Shown piece after piece: positions 50,623 through 58,144 of a stretch of 64,000 nt of DNA. Positions within the stretch are counted from its first letter, which is position 1; the number at the start of each line of letters is the position of its first letter. This DNA comes from JBBRBB01 sp963830175. Lineage in GTDB: Bacteria; Bacteroidota; Bacteroidia; Chitinophagales; Chitinophagaceae. Location: contig CAWHKV010000007.1 of assembly GCA_963830175.1 (NCBI GenBank), positions 310,001 to 374,000 on the forward strand, given 5' to 3'. Below the pieces are notes generated by a model. That model made no database searches. It was not told the origin of the DNA and saw only the letters and a program-made list of their open reading frames with translations. The translations under genes and the position numbers were made by a program.

Positions 50623-50646
50623 CAAAGCTAAGATATTTAGCTAAAT
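50623..50646 (-). promoter_or_regulatory. recA promoter -7 box with adjacent palindrome
   Basis: On the minus strand TAGCTTTG (50623-50630) matches TAnnTTTG, giving a leader of about 22 bases. Four bases upstream lies a perfect 12-bp palindrome ATTTAGCTAAAT (50635-50646), in the spacer where a repressor would block polymerase. No TTG at the -33 position was seen. The rest of 50647-50730 is A/T rich without features. Confidence 0.45.
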
Positions 50647-50730
50647 GTATTTATAAATTATACAAATTACATCTATTTACAGGGGTAATTTATGCTTAGT
50701 TTTCCACAGCTTTATATAATCAATCTTATT

Positions 50731-52032
50731 TTATTCAATTGAGAACACTTGTTGCATTGAGCGACTTTTTAAAAGAATTTCTTTGTATTCTTTTTCAGCA
50801 TCTGCATAGAAGGTAATGGCACTCCCCGCCATGAAGGATGCAGTTTTGTTTGCATCATCATGCATAATACTTCGTATAACCACGTTAAAGTCAAAATCCT
50901 TTTCAGGTGTTATATAACCAACGCTTCCAGAAAAAATACCACGCTTAAAATTCTCGTATTGTTCAATTAATTCCATCACACGCTTTTTCGGAGCGCCCGT
51001 CATAGAACCCATAGGGAATGTTGCCTGTAGTATTTCTGCCAGCGTTTTATTTACATCAACCTTACCATAAATAGTAGAAACCATTTGGTGCACCTGAGAA
51101 AAACTATAAACATTAAATAGGTCTTTTACATGTACACTACCGGGTAGGCAAATCTTACTCAAATCGTTACGCACCAGGTCTACGATCATTATATTTTCAC
51201 TTTGCTCTTTTTTGCTTTGCTTTAAGGCTTGTTTTAATATTTCGTCCCTACTTCCATTTTTTAAATCCCTTGCAGCTGTGCCCTTCATGGGTTGAGAAAT
51301 TAGGGTACTGCCGGTTTTCTTAATATACCTTTCGGGACTTGCACAAAACAAGTATTTGTTTTCCAGTTTGTAAAAAGCGGCAAAAGGGGCAGGCGAAATT
51401 GCATTTAATTTTTCAAATGTTTCAACGGGTGAAATTTTGACTTCTGCGGCAAAAAAATGCTGGCAGTAATTTATTTCATAGCAATCACCGCGGTGAATAT
51501 GCTGTTTTAATTGACTTACTGTTTGTAGATAGTTCTGCTTTGTAAATTGAGGTACAACCTTAGTTATACCGGAAGATAAAATAGTTGCTGGTTTCTGTTT
51601 ATTTAACTCTTTCCAAACCAAACCCGGAGAATAACCAACACAATGAATGGTACAAACATTTTTGCATAGTGTGATAACAACCTCTGGTTGAAATAAAAAT
51701 ATTTCCGGAAAACCTGTAGGGTCGGGGTTTTGGGAAGAAAGATCTTCTATTTCATTTTTAAGATCGTAGTTAAAATGACCGAATAACCAGTCATTACTTT
51801 GTTTTAAAAAATTGTTGAGAGGGGGAAAAGGTTTTTCCCCTGCTATGAATGAAGAAATACAACCCGCTGCTGCAATGCATTCATAAGAATTGCCTGATTC
51901 TTTATAATTATTGTTATCAAAAAAAGCGCAAATTTCAAACAGGTTAACCCACTTGAGAATTTGCGCTTTAGCAATTTTATTATCGGGAACAATGAAACTA
52001 CCGGTTTCTCTATGCGTACGAATGGCGGGCAC
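50731..52032 (-). CDS. pabB: Chorismate-binding enzyme, aminodeoxychorismate synthase component I
   Basis: A 433-residue chorismate-utilising enzyme. The C-terminal half has the family signature: GDCYEINYCQHF, PERYIKKTGSTLISQPMKGTAAR, IMIVDLVRNDLSKI and FPMGSMTGAPKKRVMELIE, ending GSAITFYADAEKEYKE. The Lys in PMKGT and the overall length suit PabB (4-amino-4-deoxychorismate for folate) better than TrpE, whose genes are normally in a trp cluster. No glutamine amidotransferase partner is adjacent. It starts 2 bases after the Asp-rich protein gene and probably shares its transcript with purA. Confidence 0.85.
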   Translation of the reverse strand: MPAIRTHRETGSFIVPDNKIAKAQILKWVNLFEICAFFDNNNYKESGNSYECIAAAGCISSFIAGEKPFPPLNNFLKQSNDWLFGHFNYDLKNEIEDLSSQNPDPTGFPEIFLFQPEVVITLCKNVCTIHCVGYSPGLVWKELNKQKPATILSSGITKVVPQFTKQNYLQTVSQLKQHIHRGDCYEINYCQHFFAAEVKISPVETFEKLNAISPAPFAAFYKLENKYLFCASPERYIKKTGSTLISQPMKGTAARDLKNGSRDEILKQALKQSKKEQSENIMIVDLVRNDLSKICLPGSVHVKDLFNVYSFSQVHQMVSTIYGKVDVNKTLAEILQATFPMGSMTGAPKKRVMELIEQYENFKRGIFSGSVGYITPEKDFDFNVVIRSIMHDDANKTASFMAGSAITFYADAEKEYKEILLKSRSMQQVFSIE

Positions 52033-52034
52033 AG

Positions 52035-52508
52035 TTAAAAGTCATCATCTTCTTCATCAAAACCTGAGTCTTCATTAAATAAGCCAAACTCTTTAAAATC
52101 TTCATCCATTTTAAGGTCGTCTTCTTCTTCGCCTTTCTTTTTTCCACCTGTAGCAGCTTTCTTGCCTTTAGATTTCGGTAAATCAAATTCATCGAAATCC
52201 GGATCCCAATCATTTCCATCATCTTCTGGTTTTTCCCATTCATCTACTGCGTCATCATCAGTCTCTATATCATCACCATCGTCGTCATCATCATCCTTAG
52301 ACGATTTTTTTGATGCGGAAGTTTTACCTGCTTTAATGCCGGATTTTGGCTTCTTATCACTTGTATCATCATCAACATCTAAATCATCATCATCGTCATT
52401 AACGACTTCAGATTTTTTAGACATATCTGTTGTTTTAGCGTTTTTACTTTTATTGGTTTCAGACCTGTCACCAGAAACTTTTTTGTTCTTATCAGACTTT
52501 GATGTCAT
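52035..52508 (-). CDS. Asp/Lys-rich low-complexity protein
   Basis: A 157-residue hydrophilic protein with alternating acidic (runs of up to six Asp) and basic (Lys/Ser) blocks and no hydrophobic core or known domain. The C-terminal third has EFDLPKSKGKK, KMDEDFKEFGLF and ends EEDDDF, a pattern that might contact a basic partner such as a nucleic-acid-binding protein. It sits between purA and pabB on the same strand, with 79- and 2-base gaps. It is predicted to be disordered. Its function is unknown, and a resemblance to the RNA polymerase delta tail is compositional only. Confidence 0.6.
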   Translation of the reverse strand: MTSKSDKNKKVSGDRSETNKSKNAKTTDMSKKSEVVNDDDDDLDVDDDTSDKKPKSGIKAGKTSASKKSSKDDDDDDGDDIETDDDAVDEWEKPEDDGNDWDPDFDEFDLPKSKGKKAATGGKKKGEEEDDLKMDEDFKEFGLFNEDSGFDEEDDDF

Positions 52509-52587
52509 AGGATTCTATATTATCTCGTAAAAATGTGAAAGACTTTTTTATTTGCAAAAAATATTTATTTCGGCAAAATTCATGCCT

Positions 52588-53856
52588 TTAATCTATCATT
52601 TTAACTATCTGTTCTCTGTTTGGACCATTTGATACAAACCCAACAGGCGCCTGAATAAAGCTATTAATAAAATTAATGTATTGGTGCATGGTATCAGGAA
52701 GATCACCTGGATTTTTAACGGAAGTTGTATCTGTATTCCACCCTGCAAAACTTTTATATTCAGGTACTATTTCTACACGCGTCATTTGGAAAGGAACTTC
52801 GGTATTTTTTTCCCCATTAATATTATAAGCGGTACAAACTTTAAGTTCTTGAAATTCGTCAAGCACATCTGCCTTGGTCATAATAACTTTCGTTACCCCA
52901 TTCAACATACAAGTATATCTAAGCGCAACGAGATCTATCCATCCGCAACGCCTTGGGCGGCCTGTTGTTGCGCCAAACTCGTTGCCTGTTTTTCTTAATT
53001 GTTCGCCAATTGCATCCTCTAATTCTGTGGGGAAAGGTCCGCTGCCCACGCGGGTGCAATAAGCTTTTGTTACGCCCATTACATCCTTAATTTTTTGTGG
53101 TGCAACACCAAGACCCGTACAAACGCCTGCTGAAATAGTACTGGAAGAAGTTACGAAAGGAAATGTACCAAAGTCAATATCAAGCATGGTTCCCTGTGCA
53201 CCTTCTGCCAACACTTTTTTACCCTTGCTAATGTGATCATTTATAAAATATTCACCATTCACAATATTGAGTGTTTTTAAAAATTCAACCGCTTCAAAAA
53301 ATTCTTCTTCCCAAGAAGAAATATCTTCATTAAAATTAAAATTGCCTAACAATTTTTCATGTTTCAGGCGAAGCTTAATGTATTGTGTAATAAAGTTTTT
53401 GTCTTTAAGATCTCCGGCACGTAAGGCATTTCTACCTGTTTTATCCATATAAGATGGTCCAATACCTTTAAGGGTTGAACCAATGCGGCTGTCGCCTTTG
53501 GCGAGCTCGGATGCCTTATCCAGGGCACGGTGAGTAGGAACAATAATATTTGTTCTTTGAGAAATAAACAGGTTCTTTTTCACATCAATTCCAAAAGCAG
53601 CTACAGCTTCGCATTCTTTTTTTAATGTTACAGGATCGAGCACAACACCATTACCAATTAGGTTTATTTTATCCTGGTGAAAAATGCCTGAAGGAATTTG
53701 GTGCAAAACCATTTTTTTCCCCTGCACATAAAGCGTGTGACCTGCATTGGGTCCGCCCTGGAATCTTGCAACCAAATCATACTGCGGGGCAAAATAATCC
53801 ACTATTTTTCCTTTTCCCTCATCACCCCATTGTAAACCCAGTATTACATCAACCAT
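52588..53856 (-). CDS. purA: Adenylosuccinate synthase
   Basis: A 422-residue GTP-dependent enzyme making adenylosuccinate from IMP and aspartate in AMP synthesis. It has the N-terminal GLQWGDEGKGKIVD, FQGGPNAGHTLYV, GIGPSYMDKTGR, GAQGTMLDIDFGTFPFVTSS and the C-terminal TTTGRPRRCGWIDLVALRY. All key residues appear in the expected order and length is normal. It is the first gene of a likely transcript with the Asp-rich protein and pabB. Confidence 0.97.
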   Translation of the reverse strand: MVDVILGLQWGDEGKGKIVDYFAPQYDLVARFQGGPNAGHTLYVQGKKMVLHQIPSGIFHQDKINLIGNGVVLDPVTLKKECEAVAAFGIDVKKNLFISQRTNIIVPTHRALDKASELAKGDSRIGSTLKGIGPSYMDKTGRNALRAGDLKDKNFITQYIKLRLKHEKLLGNFNFNEDISSWEEEFFEAVEFLKTLNIVNGEYFINDHISKGKKVLAEGAQGTMLDIDFGTFPFVTSSSTISAGVCTGLGVAPQKIKDVMGVTKAYCTRVGSGPFPTELEDAIGEQLRKTGNEFGATTGRPRRCGWIDLVALRYTCMLNGVTKVIMTKADVLDEFQELKVCTAYNINGEKNTEVPFQMTRVEIVPEYKSFAGWNTDTTSVKNPGDLPDTMHQYINFINSFIQAPVGFVSNGPNREQIVKMID

Positions 53857-53951
53857 AATTATTTTGTCTTATTTTAATTCCACATTATTTGCCTTTTACA
53901 GCCTGAATGCGACAAAAATGAGTGAATAATTTTGAAGTTCAGGCATTTATT

Positions 53952-54926
53952 TTATCCCTGTAAGGCACTGTTATTAACAAGTGTAAAATTATTTAGCTTT
54001 TTTAATTGAAGTATATTTTGCTGTCCATCCCTGCTTTCTGAGTACATATTGTCGAACTTTGCATCAAAAATAAATTCATTATACGTGTATGATGTTCGTT
54101 GCTGAACAGTATTACTAAAAATATCATCATACCCCCTAACAAGCACAAATATTTCCGTGCGTGCATCCTGAATCTCCCGGAGCGAAAACCCATATATGGG
54201 ACTTTCTTCGTTAATGGGATGAACAACAGTCCAGTTCATTACAAGACTGTCTACCTTGCTTCTTTCTAAGGGTAGCTGAAAAAATTTAAAGGTTGTGTTA
54301 CCGTGCTCATTAATTACAAAGCGAAGTGTAACCCGCACTTCAACATCTGTAAGGGTATGGTTGTCTTTATAATTCACAAACCGAAACATTAATGCAGTTT
54401 TATTTTGATAAGGAGCTATTAGTGCATTTTCGCTGAATTGCAAATAAGCCTTTGGGTAAGAAAACCTACCATAAATTAACCCGGTTACAATGGCAAAGCA
54501 TACAAACCCTAGCAAGGCTTCAAATGAAGCAATAAAACTTGTGCTAACCCCTACAGGATTAATTCTACCATAGCCAACGGTAGTAAATGTTTGGGCACTA
54601 AAAAAGAACAGCTCTTCAAATGTTTTAAAAGGGGTTGTATTATCAATTCCTGAAATTTCATTTTTACCTAGACCGAGGTAAACAAATGAAAACAGCACAT
54701 TAATTACGATGAAAAATACCAGAATGATGGCAAGAAATTTCCAGAGGGGCATAGTTAACATTGAATTATACAAACTCATCCGCTCTATAATGTCTGCGCC
54801 CTCTTTTTTTACATTAAAGCTTCCATCTTTATTTAACAACCTTCCATTGTATCCACTTGCATTTATACCAAAGCCGGTATCGTTATTGGCTTTTAATGTA
54901 GGGTTCAGGCGTTTTAATAAAGCCAT
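53952..54926 (-). CDS. Inward-rectifier-type (Kir) potassium channel
   Basis: A 324-residue prokaryotic Kir channel. An amphipathic slide helix leads to TM1 (about residues 60-85). A pore helix and the selectivity filter TTVGYG follow (115-120), then TM2 (about 135-153) and a C-terminal cytosolic immunoglobulin-like gating domain (160-300). Four subunits form the pore. The ATG at 54926 gives MALLKRLNPT, the cytosolic N-terminus; a 19-codon upstream extension overlaps the region before the pafA stop and is unlikely. It follows pafA by 20 bases and is probably co-transcribed. Confidence 0.9.
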   Translation of the reverse strand: MALLKRLNPTLKANNDTGFGINASGYNGRLLNKDGSFNVKKEGADIIERMSLYNSMLTMPLWKFLAIILVFFIVINVLFSFVYLGLGKNEISGIDNTTPFKTFEELFFFSAQTFTTVGYGRINPVGVSTSFIASFEALLGFVCFAIVTGLIYGRFSYPKAYLQFSENALIAPYQNKTALMFRFVNYKDNHTLTDVEVRVTLRFVINEHGNTTFKFFQLPLERSKVDSLVMNWTVVHPINEESPIYGFSLREIQDARTEIFVLVRGYDDIFSNTVQQRTSYTYNEFIFDAKFDNMYSESRDGQQNILQLKKLNNFTLVNNSALQG

Positions 54927-54946
54927 TTGGAAGTGTATTGTATAAT

Positions 54947-56596
54947 TTAATTGATCACCTCTTGAATAACATTTCCTATACATCCGCTGGGCATTTGCAC
55001 ATGTAATAAAGCAGCAAGTGTAGGAGCAATATCAGACATGTAATATTCCTGGGATGATTTGCCTGCTTTAATTCCCCATCCGTACCACACTAATGGAATA
55101 TGAGAATCATAAGGATTCCATAATCCATGCGAGGTGCCAATTCCGTTGCCTTCTACAAATCCCGGTTTTGGAATTATTTGGATAGAACCACACCTTGTAG
55201 GGTAATAGCCGTTAATGATCATTTCTCTTACTTTTTTTTGAACAGGCAACGCGTTTAAATTTGCAATTTCAAATGCATTGCTAATTGCTTCATTTTTTTG
55301 TAAATGCGGAATAATCGTATCTGCAACAGCTTTTATGCTGACCTTATTTCTCTTCAGTTTTTCCTCATCAAAAAATACCTGGTAATTATATAAACCTAAA
55401 ATAGCGCTGTCTATATTGAAATTATTTTTAATGATGCTGTTCATTTCAGCAACAATCTCTTCACTATCAAAGGAGCGTCCGGGTAATTTATTTTCCCGTG
55501 AAAAACCAGGAGAATGAGCGACCCCGTGATCTGCGGACAGAAATAAGGTATAGTTTCCCACTCCAACTTCTGCATCAAGAAACTGCATAAAGTCGGCAAG
55601 AGATTTATCGAGCCTAACATAATCATCTAATTGCTCCCAGGAGTCGGGACCAAAACTATGACCAATATAATCGGGTGAAGAAAGACTTACTGCTAAAAGA
55701 TCGGTAAAGGATGATTTGCCAAGGTTTTCACCTATCACCGCTGCTTTTGCCATAGCGAATGTAAGATCATTTCCCTGCGGGGTGTAGGCAATTTTAGAGT
55801 AATCTTTGCCGGCAAACCCACTTAGCTTGTATGGAAATACGGCAGGGCCATCGTAAAATGGATTTCGTTCATATTTTTTATCATCCTCTGTACATTGTTC
55901 CTTGTAAACTTTATCAGGCAATGAAATATTCCAGTTTAGGGCGTATAAAGAATCTGGCACTTTCCTGGCATTAAATTCAGCTGCCCATCCTGGCAAAACA
56001 TTCATATAATAGGTGCTGGAAACAAAGTTGCCCGTTTTACTATCGTACCAATATGCGCCGGTTGCAGCATGGCCTGCAGGAATAATTGCACCCCGGTCTT
56101 TAATAGCAATACCAATCACTTTATTTTTAAAATTACCTGCAATTCTTATTTCATCAGAAATGGTGGTAGTTAATAAATTTTCCGGGCTCGCCCTGCCAGA
56201 TGTATTAACGGCTCCAACGGTCTCCACCGAAAGGTCTTCCACGCAATATTCAAGTCTGTTTAAAATAAGGTCGAACCAAATATTTGAGGTTATACCATGA
56301 ATTGCAGGCACTGAACCGGTGTAAATACCGGCATGCCCTGCTGCAGTAACGGTTGGAGTATACCCTATAAAGGTATTATCGCAGGAGAATCCATTTGAAA
56401 GCAATCTTTTAAATGCACCATCAGGTTGAAATTGGTTGTTATAACGATATAAAAAATCCCATCGCATCTGGTCTATCACCAAACCTACAACCAGTTTCGG
56501 GCGAGTAATGTTATTGTTTTTTACCACTTCCTTCTGCCCGTATGAAAGTGAAAAATTAAAAAATAATACTAAACAAATAATTAGACGACTACTCAT
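54947..56596 (-). CDS. PafA-type alkaline phosphatase
   Basis: A 549-residue periplasmic phosphomonoesterase of the alkaline phosphatase superfamily. A signal peptide (residues 1-20) precedes VVGLVIDQMRWD with a metal-binding Asp. The nucleophile is Thr84 (TPTVTAAGH), and Asn105 follows 21 residues later as in PafA/NPP enzymes. K166-x-R168 (IKDRG) is the PafA-specific pair contacting phosphate, favouring monoesterase over diesterase. C-terminal metal ligands appear in DYIGHSFGPDS, SADHGVAHS and GTSHG. It releases phosphate from organic phosphates without Pho-type regulation, as known for PafA. Numbering is by my own count. Confidence 0.9.
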   Translation of the reverse strand: MSSRLIICLVLFFNFSLSYGQKEVVKNNNITRPKLVVGLVIDQMRWDFLYRYNNQFQPDGAFKRLLSNGFSCDNTFIGYTPTVTAAGHAGIYTGSVPAIHGITSNIWFDLILNRLEYCVEDLSVETVGAVNTSGRASPENLLTTTISDEIRIAGNFKNKVIGIAIKDRGAIIPAGHAATGAYWYDSKTGNFVSSTYYMNVLPGWAAEFNARKVPDSLYALNWNISLPDKVYKEQCTEDDKKYERNPFYDGPAVFPYKLSGFAGKDYSKIAYTPQGNDLTFAMAKAAVIGENLGKSSFTDLLAVSLSSPDYIGHSFGPDSWEQLDDYVRLDKSLADFMQFLDAEVGVGNYTLFLSADHGVAHSPGFSRENKLPGRSFDSEEIVAEMNSIIKNNFNIDSAILGLYNYQVFFDEEKLKRNKVSIKAVADTIIPHLQKNEAISNAFEIANLNALPVQKKVREMIINGYYPTRCGSIQIIPKPGFVEGNGIGTSHGLWNPYDSHIPLVWYGWGIKAGKSSQEYYMSDIAPTLAALLHVQMPSGCIGNVIQEVIN

Positions 56597-56614
56597 TAAC
56601 TACATTTTGAAAAA

Positions 56615-56622
56615 CAAATGTA
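56615..56622 (-). promoter_or_regulatory. -7 element for pafA
   Basis: TACATTTG on the minus strand matches TAnnTTTG and predicts a leader of about 13 bases. The -33 region is unclear. Confidence 0.4.
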
Positions 56623-56710
56623 ACAAAAGCATCATGCTGCATGAATGCATACCTTGTTTTTAAGCAAATTAATTAACAGGCAACTTATTTAAATTGTGAA
56701 AAACCCTTTA

Positions 56711-56741
56711 TTTGCCATACCTGACTAATACATTATTTTTG
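56711..56741 (+). promoter_or_regulatory. Promoter of the sphingolipid synthase-like gene
   Basis: TTTG (56711-56714), 19 bases and TATTTTTG (56734-56741) form a perfect Bacteroidota promoter, starting transcription near 56747 with a leader of about 20 bases. Confidence 0.8.
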
Positions 56742-56767
56742 CGCAGTTAAAAAGTAACATATACACT

Positions 56768-58024
56768 ATGCCTGACATATTTGAAAAACTTATAAGAAAC
56801 TCGGGGCCGTTAGGACAACACAGGGAAAGAGCACACGGATACTTTTCGTTTCCCAAACTTGAAGGGGAAATAAGTAACAGAATGGTGTTTCGCGGAAACA
56901 ATGTAATTGTTTGGAGCTTAAACAACTATTTAGGTTTAGCAAACCACCCGGAAATAAGAAAGGTTGATGGTGATGCGAGCAGGGATTTTGGTTTAGCCAG
57001 CCCAATGGGTGCCAGAATGATGAGTGGTAACAGTGTACATCATGAACAACTGGAAAAAGAACTGGCGGCTTTTGAAAATAAAGAAGATGCCATTTTACTT
57101 AATTACGGTTACCAGGGAATAATGAGCACCATCGATGCACTTTGTGGAAGGCATGATGTAGTAGTATATGATGCCGAAAGCCACGCCTGCATTATTGATG
57201 GATTAAGGCTACACCCCGGGCACAGGTATGTATACAAACACAATGATGTTGAGGATTGCGAAAAACAATTACAACGCGCCACAGCACTTATTGAAAAACA
57301 AAAGACAGGTGGAATACTTGTTATTACAGAAGGGGTATTTGGAATGGCAGGCGACCAGGGAAAATTAAAAGAAATATGCGACCTTAAAAAGAAATACGAG
57401 ATAAGGTTACTGGTAGATGATGCTCATGGATTTGGAACGCTGGGTGAACGCGGTGCAGGTGCAGGAGAAGCACAGGGTTGCCAGGATGAAATTGATCTGT
57501 ACTTTTCCACCTTCGCAAAGTCTATGGCCTCCATTGGTGCATTTTTAGCCGGGCCTAAAATTATTATAGATTATATACGATATAATATTCGTTCTCAAAT
57601 TTTTGCAAAGAGCCTTCCTATGCCTATTGTAATAGGTAATTTAAAAAGGCTTGACATGTTGCGCACCATGCCAGAACTTAAAGAGAAATTATGGTCTAAT
57701 GCCATGAAGCTGCAAAATGGTTTAAAAGAAAGAGGTTTTGATATAGGCAAAACCAACTCTGTAGTAACCCCCGTTTACATGAAAGGTGATATAGCTGAAG
57801 CCACAGCAATGGTTAAAGACCTGAGAGAGCATTATAAAATATTTTGTTCAATCGTGGTTTACCCTGTAATACCTAAAGGCAATATTATTTACAGGCTTAT
57901 ACCAACAGCCATTCATACTGATGAAGATATACAGGCAACATTGGTTGCCTTTAGTGAAACGAAAGCTAAATTAGATGCAGGGGAATATAAGGTTGATGCC
58001 ATACCGCATATGGCAGATGCTTAA
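56768..58024 (+). CDS. Alpha-oxoamine synthase, probable serine palmitoyltransferase
   Basis: A 418-residue fold-type-I PLP enzyme of the alpha-oxoamine synthase family (serine palmitoyltransferase, KBL, BioF, ALAS). Features are NNYLGLANHPE, GARMMSGNSVHHEQLE, the His stacking on PLP in DAESHACIIDG, DDAHGFGTLGERG and the Schiff-base Lys in FSTFAKSMASIGAFLAG. The FAKS-M-x-x-IGAF form is that of Bacteroidota serine palmitoyltransferases rather than KBL or BioF (recall, not a search). It would condense serine with an acyl-CoA to start sphingolipid synthesis, a lipid class typical of the phylum. It is a single-gene unit with a strong promoter and terminator. Confidence 0.85.
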   Translation: MPDIFEKLIRNSGPLGQHRERAHGYFSFPKLEGEISNRMVFRGNNVIVWSLNNYLGLANHPEIRKVDGDASRDFGLASPMGARMMSGNSVHHEQLEKELAAFENKEDAILLNYGYQGIMSTIDALCGRHDVVVYDAESHACIIDGLRLHPGHRYVYKHNDVEDCEKQLQRATALIEKQKTGGILVITEGVFGMAGDQGKLKEICDLKKKYEIRLLVDDAHGFGTLGERGAGAGEAQGCQDEIDLYFSTFAKSMASIGAFLAGPKIIIDYIRYNIRSQIFAKSLPMPIVIGNLKRLDMLRTMPELKEKLWSNAMKLQNGLKERGFDIGKTNSVVTPVYMKGDIAEATAMVKDLREHYKIFCSIVVYPVIPKGNIIYRLIPTAIHTDEDIQATLVAFSETKAKLDAGEYKVDAIPHMADA

Positions 58025-58043
58025 AATAATTGCAACCTTGTTT

Positions 58044-58072
58044 AAATCCCTGCATCTTGCAGGGATTTTTTT
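58044..58072 (+). terminator. Terminator of the serine palmitoyltransferase-like gene
   Basis: AAATCCCTGCA with its complement around a 2-3-base loop, followed by seven T residues. Confidence 0.85.
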
Positions 58073-58082
58073 ATACCTGCCC

Positions 58083-58114
58083 AAAAAAAAGTCCCTTCCA
58101 TTTCTGAAAGGGAC
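58083..58114 (-). terminator. Terminator of ftsZ / end of division cluster
   Basis: On the minus strand GTCCCTT/AAGGGAC stem followed by eight T residues, 31 bases past the ftsZ stop. Confidence 0.8.
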
Positions 58115-58144
58115 CCACAACAAAAAACTATCCGTTTTTAAACA

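Noticed and set aside
52035..52508. Asp-rich protein as the RNA polymerase delta subunit
   Set aside because: There is no N-terminal RpoE globular domain; the likeness is only in acidic composition.
52162..52530. Ser-rich plus-strand frame opposite the Asp-rich protein
   Set aside because: It arises because GAT repeats read backwards as TCA (Ser); it is not a gene.
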